Shown one piece after another: positions 49,009 through 56,938 of a DNA stretch of 64,000 bases. How positions within the stretch are numbered: position 1 is the stretch's first letter; every line of letters begins with the position of its first letter. A program made the translations under genes and the position numbers. Location of the stretch: the NCBI GenBank assembly GCA_050486285.1, contig JBJHCZ010000011.1, forward strand, positions 17,335-81,334. The letters are read 5' to 3'. This DNA is from JAITWN01 sp050486285 (lineage in GTDB: Bacteria; Pseudomonadota; Gammaproteobacteria; SZUA-140). The notes beneath the pieces were generated by a model that saw only the letters and a list, made by a program, of their open reading frames with translations, was not told where the DNA came from and did no database searches.

Positions 49009-49019
49009 GCGGACCTCCT

Positions 49020-50987
49020 TCAGGGATTCACGCCCGGTCGCTGCAGCAGGGCCGCGCCCGGCCAGGCCAGCGGCGGTATCGGACAATGCAACGCGGCGCC
49101 GATCGCGCGTATCATCTCGAACTCCGCGACCGAGATATCGTGATTGGCGCCGATGACTTCGGCACAGGCTTGCAGCAGCCGCGCCTTCTCGCCGGGCCTC
49201 AGGCGATCGAGACGGCGCAATGCATTGTCCACGGTATCAAAGTTCAGCGTCTCGCGCGCGTACATCGCCTCGCCGCCAAGACCGAGCGCGGAGATGCCGG
49301 CGCTGAAGGCCGCGGCCGCGTCGCCTTCCGCATCGTGACCCGCATGGGCGAGCATCGACAGCACGACACGGGTCTGGATGCGCAACTGCGCAACGCCCTG
49401 TGAGTGCGGCGCCTCGATGTGCGGGCGATCCTCCGCCGCCGCCAGCGTGTTGCCGATCACCGTCGTCACCGCCCATTCGAACGGCGTGACCTGGCGGTCG
49501 ATGCGGACGAGCGCGAGGACCATCCCGCGGAAGCGATCCGCCTGCGCCGGCGACAACTCGCGCAGCGACGGCAGCGCAAGATCGACGACCGGCAGTCGCA
49601 GTTCGCGGCCGAGACCGCGGACGTCATCGTAGAGCGCTTCGGTCGTCTCGACAATGCGTGGCTCCTCACGCCTGCGAACCTCGTCGAGCTGTCGCGCGCG
49701 TATCGTTTCGTCATCGTCGAGCAAGAGCGCGCACACCAGCGCCCGCGCGCCCCAGGGCTCATGGGCCGCGGCGGACAGAGATTCCGGCAGTTCCTCCAGC
49801 AGCAGCCGCGCATAATCGAGATGTTCGCGTTCCACCTCGCCGGGGCCCGGCAGCGCGCCGAGGACCGCCGCAGTCGTCAACACCGCGGCGACCTGCGCCT
49901 CGCGGCGATCGCGCGGCGGCGCGCCCGTCTCCGCCGTCACTACCGGTGCGATGACCGGCCAGCGCCCGTCCCACGCAGGATCGAGACGGCGGATGCGCTG
50001 TTCGAGCGGCGGGTGCGTCGCGAAACCGGCAAAGCCCTGCCGCGCGAGTCGACCGTGCATCGACGCGAGCAGCATATGGCTGATCGCCGGCGCCGACGGG
50101 TGATCGACGCCGGAACCGTGGACATGACCGCCGATGACCTTCAGCGCGCCGGCAATACCGTCGGGATTACGGGTGAACTGCACCGCCGAGGCATCGGCAA
50201 GATATTCGCGCTGGCGGTTGACCGAGGCCTTGATCAGCCGGCCGAACAGCGTGCCGCCGTAGCCGAGCGCCATCAGGCCGATGCCGACCATCATCAGTCC
50301 GGCAACGCCCTCGCGTCCGCCCCGGCCGCCGACCGCGACATGACGGCGGCGCCCGAGGCTACGCAGCAGGCCCTCGCCGATCAGGCCGAGCAGCAGGATC
50401 CCGTGCAACACGCCGATGACGCGCAGGTTCAGGCGCATGTCGCCGTTGAGGATATGGCTGAACTCGTGGGCGACGACACCCTGCAGCTGCTCGCGATTCA
50501 GCACATCGAGGCAACCCTGGGTCACGCAGACGACCGCATCGTCGAGGCCGAGTCCGGCGGCGAAGGCATTGACGCCCGTTTCCCGCTCGAGCACATACAC
50601 CGAGGGCACCGGCGTGCCGGATGCGATCGCCATCTCCTCGACGATATTGAGCAGGCGGCGGCGCGCCGGATCCTGCGTATCCGGCGGCACCCGCACCGCG
50701 CCGACATCCTCGGCGACGCGGCGGCCGCCGGCGGAGACATGCAGATACTTGTAGAGGCTGCCGGCGGCAATGACCAGCATCATCGCGCCGGCGACGGTCG
50801 CATGGACGCGCCAGTCGATCGCCATCGCATAAGACCAGAAGCCGGTGGCCGGCGCCTCGCCGAGATACATCAGCCCGACCAGCAGCAGGTCGGCGACGAC
50901 GATCAGCGTCAGCACCGACAGCGAGAACAGCAGGACCAGCCGCCGCGACGCCCGCCGGGCCTCCTCCTGGGCCTCGTAGAAATTCAT
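49020..50987 (-). CDS. M48 family membrane metalloprotease with C-terminal TerB-like region
   Basis: A 655-residue inner-membrane protease related to HtpX. Two N-terminal helices (LLFSLSVLTLIVVADLLLVG; AGAMMLVIAAGSLY) and two further helices (LRVIGVLHGILLLGLIG; LMMVGIGLMALGYGG) flank the zinc site. The zinc motif is VAHEFSHILNGD, with the third ligand Glu in REYLADASAVQ. HtpX ends near residue 290-340; here about 300 extra residues follow, ending in a TerB-like helical segment (LQACAEVIGANHDISVAEFE). It lies beside lemA, the usual partner, 14 bp downstream of it. Confidence 0.88.
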   Translation of the reverse strand: MNFYEAQEEARRASRRLVLLFSLSVLTLIVVADLLLVGLMYLGEAPATGFWSYAMAIDWRVHATVAGAMMLVIAAGSLYKYLHVSAGGRRVAEDVGAVRVPPDTQDPARRRLLNIVEEMAIASGTPVPSVYVLERETGVNAFAAGLGLDDAVVCVTQGCLDVLNREQLQGVVAHEFSHILNGDMRLNLRVIGVLHGILLLGLIGEGLLRSLGRRRHVAVGGRGGREGVAGLMMVGIGLMALGYGGTLFGRLIKASVNRQREYLADASAVQFTRNPDGIAGALKVIGGHVHGSGVDHPSAPAISHMLLASMHGRLARQGFAGFATHPPLEQRIRRLDPAWDGRWPVIAPVVTAETGAPPRDRREAQVAAVLTTAAVLGALPGPGEVEREHLDYARLLLEELPESLSAAAHEPWGARALVCALLLDDDETIRARQLDEVRRREEPRIVETTEALYDDVRGLGRELRLPVVDLALPSLRELSPAQADRFRGMVLALVRIDRQVTPFEWAVTTVIGNTLAAAEDRPHIEAPHSQGVAQLRIQTRVVLSMLAHAGHDAEGDAAAAFSAGISALGLGGEAMYARETLNFDTVDNALRRLDRLRPGEKARLLQACAEVIGANHDISVAEFEMIRAIGAALHCPIPPLAWPGAALLQRPGVNP

Positions 50988-51001
50988 CCGCGCTCAGCGC
51001 A

Positions 51002-51601
51002 TCAGGTGAACGAGACCTTCGGCGCCTCCCGGATCGCCGCGCTGTCCTCGAATTCGAGCAGTGCGGCGTCGCTGCCGAAGCCGAACATCCCGGCGAACAC
51101 GACCGGCGGGAACGACTGGCGAAAGGTGTTGAAGGCCATGACCGCATCGTTGAAGGCCTGGCGCGCGAAGGCGACGCGATTCTCGGTCGTCGTCAGCTCT
51201 TCGGACAACTGCTGCATGTTCTGGCTGGCCTTGAGATCGGGATAGGCCTCCATGACGACATTGAGCCGACCGAGCGCGCCGGCCAGCGTCCCCTCGGCGC
51301 CGCCGAGCGAACGGATCGCCTGGGCGTTGCCGGGATCGGCGGCGACCGCCGAAAGCATCGCCGACGCGGCATTGCGCGCCTCGACGACGGCCTGCAGGGT
51401 CTCCCGCTCGTGCTTCAGATAGCCCTTCGCGGTCTCGACGAGGTTCGGGATCAGGTCATAGCGGCGCTTGAGCTGCACCTCGATCTGCGCGAACGCATTC
51501 TTGAAGCGGTTGCGCAGCGCGACCAGTCGGTTATAGATCGTCACGACGTAGATGACAAGCGCGAGCAGGATGGCGAGCGTAATGATCGCGGTCAGGTCCA
51601 T
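51002..51601 (-). CDS. lemA: LemA family protein
   Basis: A 199-residue protein with one N-terminal transmembrane helix (IITLAILLALVIYVVTIYN) and then a long four-helix-type coiled region, including the family core KRRYDLIPNLVETAKGYLKH. It matches LemA, a membrane protein of unknown biochemical role whose gene neighbours M48/HtpX proteases in many genomes, as here. It is the first gene of the lemA-M48-patatin group. Two fold-back repeats lie in the 411-bp gap behind its start. Confidence 0.92.
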   Translation of the reverse strand: MDLTAIITLAILLALVIYVVTIYNRLVALRNRFKNAFAQIEVQLKRRYDLIPNLVETAKGYLKHERETLQAVVEARNAASAMLSAVAADPGNAQAIRSLGGAEGTLAGALGRLNVVMEAYPDLKASQNMQQLSEELTTTENRVAFARQAFNDAVMAFNTFRQSFPPVVFAGMFGFGSDAALLEFEDSAAIREAPKVSFT

Positions 51602-51686
51602 GATGTCCTCCTGTGAATCACGGCCTTTAGTATAACCGTACTGGATGATCGGGCCAGACGGTTCGCCTGTCGTCGTTCAGTGGCTC

Positions 51687-51791
51687 GAAGCCTGTGCTGT
51701 TGGCGTTACGGGACACGCGTGAATACCTCCCTGTAGCTCTCCGCCGCATCCCTGCGGCGGAAGGTCCCGTAACGCCAACAGCACAGGCTTC
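51687..51791. repeat. fold-back element C
   Basis: A 105-bp inverted repeat: 51687-51714 pairs perfectly with 51764-51791 (28 bp) around a 49-bp core. The core holds an 8-bp hairpin with loop TCCC (51741-51760) and a weaker TAC-CTCCCT-GTA hairpin. The outer ten stem bases (GAAGCCTGTG) and the inner GTTACGGGAC are shared with element D, but the bases between them (CTGTTGGC) are not. Located upstream of lemA. Confidence 0.88.
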
Positions 51792-51845
51792 CCGCGATGA
51801 CCGCGCCACACCCGGACAAGGGCCCACCCATCCACTGCGACTGCG

Positions 51846-51966
51846 GAAGCCTGTGGTCCTGTCCTGCCCGTTACGGGACCTTCAGGCCGCAGGGATGCGG
51901 CCTGGGAGCGTACATGGACGTATTAACAGCGTGTCCCGTAACGGGCAGGACAGGAGCGCAGGCTTC
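51846..51966. repeat. fold-back element D (inverted copy related to C)
   Basis: A 121-bp inverted repeat: 51846-51879 pairs with 51933-51966 (32 of 34 positions). The 53-bp core, read on the minus strand, aligns with the core of element C, including the hairpin with GCATCCCTGC at its tip. The stem centre reads GTCCTGTCCTGCCC in place of CTGTTGGC in C, and both arms changed together. It is inverted relative to C and separated from it by 54 bp. Together C and D occupy most of the 411-bp gap between lemA and the reductase gene, where no gene is supported. Confidence 0.88.
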
Positions 51967-52012
51967 GAACCACTGCACGATGCAAGGCGAATGACTCCGC
52001 CATGCAGAGCTT

Positions 52013-53008
52013 TCAGCAGGCAGCGGCAGCGCCGACGGGGAGGTTGAGGCGGAAGGCGTCGGCGTGGATGTCTTTCATGCCGGCGCCGGCGAGGAAGCAT
52101 TTGCGCTTCGCGGCCGCGACCATGTCGGGGTGACCGCAGAGGTAGACGCGCCAGCCCTTGAGATCGGGATGATCTTCGAGGGCGACTTGCGTCGCGCGAC
52201 CGCTGCGATGGCCGTGCGGGACATGGTCGCCGGACAGGCAGGGCACATAACGGAATTGCGGATGGGCATCGGCGAGCGCGCGCAGTTCCTCGCCGAGATA
52301 GAGCCCGGACGGGTTGCGGCTGCCGTGGTACAGATGAATCGGCCCGTAGTGTCCCTGACGCAGCGCATCGCGGACGATCCCCCACAACGGCGCCAGACCG
52401 GAGCCGGTGCCGATCAGCAGCAGCGGCTGCTCCGGCCTGCCGGGGAGATAGAAACAGTCGCCGGCCGGACCCTGGATCTCGAGGGAGTCGCCGGAACACA
52501 GCGCCTCGTGGACCCAGCCGCTGACCCGACCGTCGGGCAGGCGGCGCACATGGAATTCGAGCGTCTCGTCGAGGTCCGGCACGCTCGCGAGCGAATAACT
52601 GCGGACATGGCCGTGATGCGTGCGCAGGTTCACGAACTGTCCGGCCCGGTATTCGATCGGCGCCTCGGGACGCAGGCGCAGGCGGAGGATGTCGTCGCCG
52701 AGCAGCGCCTTGTCGACGACCGTCGCGGAGACGAAGGCCGCGGCATCGTCACCGGGCGCCGCGATGGTCAGGTCGCCTTCGGGCCGGCAGATGCAGGGCA
52801 GGAAATAACCCTGCAGGCGCAGGCCATCTCGCAGCCCTTTCTGCGCGGCCGCGGGCGGCGCGCCCTCGCGCGCGCGCATCAGACAGCTCTGGCAGATACC
52901 GCTGCGGCAGGAATGGGGAACGGACACGCCGTCCCGAAGCAGGCCCTCGAGGACGGTCTCGCCCGCCTCGACGTCATGGACACGACCCTCGAAGGTGATC
53001 TTCGGCAT
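52013..53008 (-). CDS. 2Fe-2S ferredoxin / FAD / NAD(P)H oxidoreductase
   Basis: A 331-residue electron-transfer protein of the phthalate/naphthalene dioxygenase-reductase type. An N-terminal plant-type ferredoxin domain has cluster cysteines C34-x4-C39-x2-C42 and a fourth at 72 or 74 (FLPCICRP). It is followed by an FAD-binding barrel (RSYSLASVPDLDE) and an NAD(P)-binding domain (LLLIGTGSGLAPLWGIV; YLCGHPDMV). It lies 24 bp downstream of a truncated haemoglobin gene on the same strand. It probably reduces that globin, together giving the parts of a flavohaemoglobin-like NO dioxygenase. No oxygenase gene is adjacent. Confidence 0.85.
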   Translation of the reverse strand: MPKITFEGRVHDVEAGETVLEGLLRDGVSVPHSCRSGICQSCLMRAREGAPPAAAQKGLRDGLRLQGYFLPCICRPEGDLTIAAPGDDAAAFVSATVVDKALLGDDILRLRLRPEAPIEYRAGQFVNLRTHHGHVRSYSLASVPDLDETLEFHVRRLPDGRVSGWVHEALCSGDSLEIQGPAGDCFYLPGRPEQPLLLIGTGSGLAPLWGIVRDALRQGHYGPIHLYHGSRNPSGLYLGEELRALADAHPQFRYVPCLSGDHVPHGHRSGRATQVALEDHPDLKGWRVYLCGHPDMVAAAKRKCFLAGAGMKDIHADAFRLNLPVGAAAAC

Positions 53009-53032
53009 CGCGATCCGCTCCCCGTCCTGTAC

Positions 53033-53401
53033 TCAGCGGCCCAGTACGTCGTTGCGCGTGCTCTCGGCGATCGCCGCGCACTCGCCGATCAACTCGTCGG
53101 GGACGTTCAGTTCCTTCAAGGTGCCGCCGAGATGCTCGATGACTGCGTCGAAGTGCGTGTCGTTGAGACCGCGCTGGACCAGCTTCGCATGCGCGCCGCG
53201 CATGTCCCTGCCGGTGTAGTGATGGGGACCGCCGAACGCGAAGGTCAGAAAGGCCTTCTGCTTCGCCGCCTGCTGGTCCATGTCGACGCCATCAAAAAAG
53301 CCGTTGATGCGGTCGTCGGCCAGCACCTTGCGATAGAAGATATCGACCGCGGCATCGACTGCGGCTTCGCCGCCGAGACGTTCATAAAGGCTCTGTGACA
53401 T
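53033..53401 (-). CDS. group 1 truncated haemoglobin
   Basis: A 122-residue globin of the trHbN type: SLYERLGGEAAVDAAVDIFY with the B10 tyrosine (Tyr23), FAFGGPHHYTGRDM, and proximal His71 in RGAHAKLV. It binds haem and diatomic ligands; trHbN proteins detoxify NO with oxygen and need a reductase. A reductase gene follows directly. An NsrR-like site at 53428-53450 upstream would fit NO control. Confidence 0.92.
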   Translation of the reverse strand: MSQSLYERLGGEAAVDAAVDIFYRKVLADDRINGFFDGVDMDQQAAKQKAFLTFAFGGPHHYTGRDMRGAHAKLVQRGLNDTHFDAVIEHLGGTLKELNVPDELIGECAAIAESTRNDVLGR

Positions 53402-53427
53402 TTGTCTGCTCCCTGGTGATGGTTGTT

Positions 53428-53450
53428 AAGTAGTATTACAAATGCACTAT
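53428..53450 (-). promoter_or_regulatory. NsrR-like operator upstream of the truncated haemoglobin
   Basis: An imperfect 11-1-11 dyad: AAGTAGTATTA-C-AAATGCACTAT. The right half shares AAATGCA with the known NsrR half-site AAATGCATCTT; the left half matches 7 of 11. It is in an AT-rich patch 27 bp upstream of the globin start. The assignment is tentative. Confidence 0.4.
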
Positions 53451-53532
53451 AACAAGCAAAGCCATAGGAATCAAATGGTTATACCTGATCAATCCGCTCA
53501 GGAATCGGTCGGGGGAGAGTCGGGCGGCAGGG

Positions 53533-54450
53533 CTACCAGGCCCCGATCAGGGAGAGATTGACGCTGCAGTAACGATAACCGGAATCGCCCTGCCCGGTCG
53601 CGGAACCGCCGGCGTTCGAGCACAGCGCGCGGCCGTCGAGACCGAGGCGCTCGGTGAACCAGCCGCGCAGGCTCAGCTCGGTGAGATAAAGCGAATTGTC
53701 GATCTCGCTGTCGATGGTCTGGCGACCGATGCCCGCCTGGGCGCCGGCGACCCAGTTGTCGTCGAGGAGCGGCCGCCGGTAGCCGGCCAGCAGCATCGAT
53801 TCCAGCAGACGGTCGGGGCTGAAATAGCCGATGCCGTTGAAGTCGCTGTCGACGTGACGAACGCGTCCTTGCAGCGTCAGACCTTCATAGCGCGCGGGAG
53901 AGTAGACCAGGCGCGCGACCTGCCCGAAGCGGCGGTTGCCGTCGGTGATCGACTGCGTGTACAGCGCGCCGATCGCGGTCCATTCGGGCGCGATGCGGTA
54001 GTCGGCGGAGATGCTCCAGGTATCGACGAGGGTGTGCAGGCGGATCGCGGTGACGGTATCGATCAGTTCGCGCTGCGCGCCGCCTTCGACATACCACTTG
54101 CCGCCAGTCCAGTTCAGGGTCGCATCGGGAAGCGTCGGCGAGCCTTCGCCGGACAGCTGCGCAAGACCGGCGCGCGCGCGCCAGGACCGGGTCTCGCCGC
54201 TGTCGAAGTACAGGCGCAGCATGTCGAAGTCCTCGCGCCCTGCCTGATCGTCGATACGCCAGCGGCCGGCGCGGAATCCGGCGCTGCTGCCCGCGAGCGG
54301 CACCTCGACGCGGTGTTCGGTGCCGGCGAGCAGGCGATATTGCCACATGCCGTCACTGTCGTTGACGTAGAGCTGGTCGACAACGACGCGCGCGGCCTCG
54401 GCGACACCGGTCGCGAGCGCCGCGCACAGGAACAAGGCGATCCTTCTCAC
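53533..54450 (-). CDS. outer-membrane beta-barrel protein paired with a glycosyltransferase
   Basis: I start this at GTG 54450, which overlaps the glycosyltransferase stop (GTGA), giving 305 residues; the longer frame is a shadow. The signal peptide is RRIALFLCAALATGVAEA. The mature part is alternating polar/hydrophobic strands rich in Tyr, Trp and Arg, and the C-terminus ends in an aromatic (LSLIGAW), all typical of outer-membrane barrels. It resembles the YaiO or PgaA-barrel type porins that export polysaccharide, judged by context and strand pattern rather than a firm motif. Likely export partner of the adjacent family-2 glycosyltransferase. Confidence 0.65.
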   Translation of the reverse strand: MRRIALFLCAALATGVAEAARVVVDQLYVNDSDGMWQYRLLAGTEHRVEVPLAGSSAGFRAGRWRIDDQAGREDFDMLRLYFDSGETRSWRARAGLAQLSGEGSPTLPDATLNWTGGKWYVEGGAQRELIDTVTAIRLHTLVDTWSISADYRIAPEWTAIGALYTQSITDGNRRFGQVARLVYSPARYEGLTLQGRVRHVDSDFNGIGYFSPDRLLESMLLAGYRRPLLDDNWVAGAQAGIGRQTIDSEIDNSLYLTELSLRGWFTERLGLDGRALCSNAGGSATGQGDSGYRYCSVNLSLIGAW

Positions 54451-55781
54451 TTGGTGCCCCACGCCTTGCGCATGTTGAACAGCTCGGAGAAATAGCCGGC
54501 GACGCTCGCCGGCGCCATCAGGATCTGGTAGATCAGCATGTAGAACACGAAGCCGGCGAGATTGCGCCTGACCGCGAGGCCGTGCCGGCGGAAGATCCGT
54601 CGCTGATGAACGAACATCAGGAGGTTCAGCATCAACGCGAGCGGCAACACGATCAGAGTCATCAGCCCGACCACCGCATAGAACTGGAAAAACACTGCCG
54701 CGATCACGCCGGGCACGAACACGAACAGATATAGCACGTCGAGATACGGGAACAGCAGGTTCAGCCAGATGAACGGCGAGTTCTGACGCAGCCGGCAGAG
54801 CACGCGCGGATGCAGCTTGAAGGCCTCGATGAGCCCGCGTGACCAGCGCTGGCGCTGACGATAGAACTGGCGGTAATTCTCCGGCACATGCGTGAACACG
54901 AAGGCATTCTCGGCGTATCCGACGCGCCAGCCACGCGCGAGCAGGGCCCAGGTCAGCACGATATCCTCGCCCAGGGTCTCGGTCCAGCCGCCGACCGCCT
55001 CGAGGCACTCGCGGCGATACAGCGAGAATGCGCCTTGCGCCACCAGCGTGCCCTGGAACAACGACTGGATGCGCTTGACGACCGCGATGCCGTGAAAGTA
55101 GTCCCACTCCTGCAGGCGTGTCAGCAGATTCCGGCGTGAATTGCGCACCAGCACCGTGCCGGCGACGGCGGCCGTATTGGGCGGGCCGTCGATCAGATTG
55201 GCAACGATCGCGGCGAGGCTGCCCTCGCGCATCCAGGTATCGGCATCGATCGTCACGATGAGGTCGTGCGACGCCTCGCGCAGGCCGGCATTCAGCGCGG
55301 CGGCCTTGCCGCCGTTGCGGCCGAGTCGCAGCAGCCTGAGTCTCACGCCGCTGCGGAATCGATGCTGGTCGATCATCCCGTCGATGATGTCCGCAGTACG
55401 ATCGCGCGAACCGTCGTCAATGACGATGATCTCGATCGGACCGTCGTAAGACTGCGTCGCGACCGTCTCGACCGTTGCGTGGATATAGCGCTCTTCGTTG
55501 TAGGCGGCGATCAGGACCGTGACCGGCGGAAAGCCCGCGCTGCGGGCATACACGGGTCGGCGATCGAGCAGCAGTCCGGCGACGAGGAAGGCATTCGCGA
55601 GGCCGGGGATCAGCGCGATGCCGGCGATCACCGCCCACGCCGCGATCGTCCCGATCGATCCGGCGAGCTGATCGACCCAGTAACCGGCGAGCCAGACGCT
55701 CACGCCGATCCATGCCAGCGCGGCGGCACTGGCCAGGATCAGCTTGAAGCGGACGGGGATGTAATACTTTTCGGGGGTCAT
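54447..55781 (-). CDS. family-2 membrane glycosyltransferase (PgaC/cellulose-synthase-like)
   Basis: A 444-residue processive glycosyltransferase. The start is MTPEKYYIPVRFKL at 55781; the upstream frame lies in the regulatory region. Two N-terminal helices are followed by the GT-A domain (VTVLIAAYNEERYIHATVET; VIDDGSRDRT), the substrate aspartates DADTW, the acceptor-side TLGEDIVLTW and the RQRQRWSRG motif (D,D,D,QxxRW-type). Three to four C-terminal helices form the export channel. It resembles poly-N-acetylglucosamine synthases, but the sugar is not certain. It is divergent from the LitR/CarH gene across a shared array of TGTACA operators. Confidence 0.86.
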   Translation of the reverse strand: MTPEKYYIPVRFKLILASAAALAWIGVSVWLAGYWVDQLAGSIGTIAAWAVIAGIALIPGLANAFLVAGLLLDRRPVYARSAGFPPVTVLIAAYNEERYIHATVETVATQSYDGPIEIIVIDDGSRDRTADIIDGMIDQHRFRSGVRLRLLRLGRNGGKAAALNAGLREASHDLIVTIDADTWMREGSLAAIVANLIDGPPNTAAVAGTVLVRNSRRNLLTRLQEWDYFHGIAVVKRIQSLFQGTLVAQGAFSLYRRECLEAVGGWTETLGEDIVLTWALLARGWRVGYAENAFVFTHVPENYRQFYRQRQRWSRGLIEAFKLHPRVLCRLRQNSPFIWLNLLFPYLDVLYLFVFVPGVIAAVFFQFYAVVGLMTLIVLPLALMLNLLMFVHQRRIFRRHGLAVRRNLAGFVFYMLIYQILMAPASVAGYFSELFNMRKAWGTK

Positions 55782-55802
55782 GGGCGCAGCAAATTGCCGG
55801 AT

Positions 55803-55872
55803 TGTACACGATCCAGCTGTCATATTTATGACTTTTTCTGCCTGCCGCACAGAATTGTACACGACTTGTACA
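55803..55872. promoter_or_regulatory. TGTACA operator cluster 1 (glycosyltransferase side)
   Basis: TGTACA occurs at 55803-55808, 55856-55861 and 55867-55872; the last two are 11 bp apart. A perfect dyad GTCATATTTATGAC lies between them at 55819-55832. TGTACA-type sites are bound by LitR/CarH-family regulators, one of which is encoded next door. The cluster is 22-91 bp upstream of the glycosyltransferase ATG on the minus strand. Confidence 0.65.
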
Positions 55873-55933
55873 CACAGACCGTATTTTTTACCATATGTTT
55901 TTATTATGTTTTTATATATTTCACTGAAATCTG

Positions 55934-55962
55934 TTGACAACCCCTGGTCACCTTGTACAAGA
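55934..55962 (+). promoter_or_regulatory. sigma-70 type promoter of the LitR/CarH operon
   Basis: A perfect -35 TTGACA at 55934-55939, with a poor -10 (TACAAG or ACAAGA) 16-17 bp downstream. The -10 region overlaps the first operator of cluster 2, as expected for a repressor-controlled promoter. Confidence 0.5.
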
Positions 55963-55981
55963 TATGTACAACTCTTGTACA
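55954..55981 (+). promoter_or_regulatory. TGTACA operator cluster 2, three sites at 11-bp spacing
   Basis: TGTACA at 55954, 55965 and 55976, each exactly 11 bp apart, about one helical turn, ending 19 bp before the regulator's ATG (56000). Binding of a CarH-like tetramer here would block the -10 region and start site. Confidence 0.75.
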
Positions 55982-55999
55982 AGCCAGACGGTGACCGGC

Positions 56000-56917
56000 A
56001 TGCAGGCAAACGGCGGACAGGCCCTGTTCCAGATCAGCACGGTATCGACGATGACCGGCGTCAATGCCGTCACGCTGCGGGCCTGGGAACGACGCTACGG
56101 CCTGCTGCGTCCGTTACGCACCGACTCCGGTCATCGCCTGTATACCGAGGACGACGTCAAGCGCATCCGCGCCATCCTCGGCCTGCTCGACCGGGGTATC
56201 ACGATCAGCCGCGTCGGACCGGCGCTCGATCCGGACGCGAAACCGGCGGACACCGCGGACACCAGCGACCCGGGGCCGTGGCGCCGCTACCGCGATTCGA
56301 TGCTGGCCGCAGTCGCTGCATTCGACGAGGCAAGGCTCGAGGCGCTGTATAACGAAACGATGTCGCTGTACCCGGTCGACGTCGTCACCCGCCGCCTGCT
56401 GTTGCCGCTGCTCGAATCGCTTGGCGAGCGCTGGTCGACGGAACCCGGCGGCGTCGCCGAGGAGCATTTTTTCAGCGTCTTCCTGCGCAACAAGCTCGGC
56501 GGACGCTTTCATCACCGCAACCTGCAGAACAACGGCCCGAAGCTCGTCGCGGCCTGCCTGCCCGGCGAGCAGCACGAGTTCGGGCTGCTGCTGTTCGCGC
56601 TCGCCGCCCATGCGCGCGGCTACCGGCTGGTGCTGCTCGGCGCGAACATGCCGCTCGGGGAATTGCCCCATGTCGTGCGTCGCACCGGCAGCGCGGGGAT
56701 CGTACTGTCGGGATCGGCGACGATCGACGAAGCCGTGCTCGCAAGCGGCCTGAAATCACTGACCGCGGACATCGATGTCCCGGTGTTCGCGGGTGGCATC
56801 TGCGCGCAGCGGTGTCGCGATCTGATCGCAGACTGCGGGGTCACGCCGATCGGCGATGATCTGGTGGCCGGACTCCGCGATATCGCGCGGCAGATCCCGG
56901 TCGGGAACGGATTCTGA
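56000..56917 (+). CDS. LitR/CarH-type MerR regulator with B12-binding photosensory domain
   Basis: A 305-residue regulator. The start is MQANGGQALFQISTV at 56000; the frame extends upstream only into its own operators. It has an N-terminal MerR helix-turn-helix (TLRAWERRYGLLRP, then SGHRLYTEDDVKRI). A four-helix B12-capping domain carries W145-x9-E155-H156. The cobalamin-binding Rossmann domain has E190-x-H192-x2-G195 as lower axial ligand. These are the diagnostic motifs of CarH/LitR, which bind adenosylcobalamin in the dark as a repressing tetramer and release DNA in light. It heads the nine-gene operon to 63871 and probably represses itself. Confidence 0.93.
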   Translation: MQANGGQALFQISTVSTMTGVNAVTLRAWERRYGLLRPLRTDSGHRLYTEDDVKRIRAILGLLDRGITISRVGPALDPDAKPADTADTSDPGPWRRYRDSMLAAVAAFDEARLEALYNETMSLYPVDVVTRRLLLPLLESLGERWSTEPGGVAEEHFFSVFLRNKLGGRFHHRNLQNNGPKLVAACLPGEQHEFGLLLFALAAHARGYRLVLLGANMPLGELPHVVRRTGSAGIVLSGSATIDEAVLASGLKSLTADIDVPVFAGGICAQRCRDLIADCGVTPIGDDLVAGLRDIARQIPVGNGF

Positions 56918-56938
56918 AACGGAGACGGGAGACACCCC

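Noticed and set aside
51687..51966. Elements C and D as a CRISPR array
   Set aside because: Only two units in opposite orientation, with long self-complementary stems and no spacer-repeat periodicity or cas genes.
53461..53500. FNR/Anr-like site upstream of the truncated haemoglobin
   Set aside because: Only one half-site (ATCAA) matches; the other half has three of five mismatches.
54451..55107. N-terminal extension of the outer-membrane barrel gene
   Set aside because: It is a shadow of the glycosyltransferase gene; the signal peptide begins at the GTG 54450.
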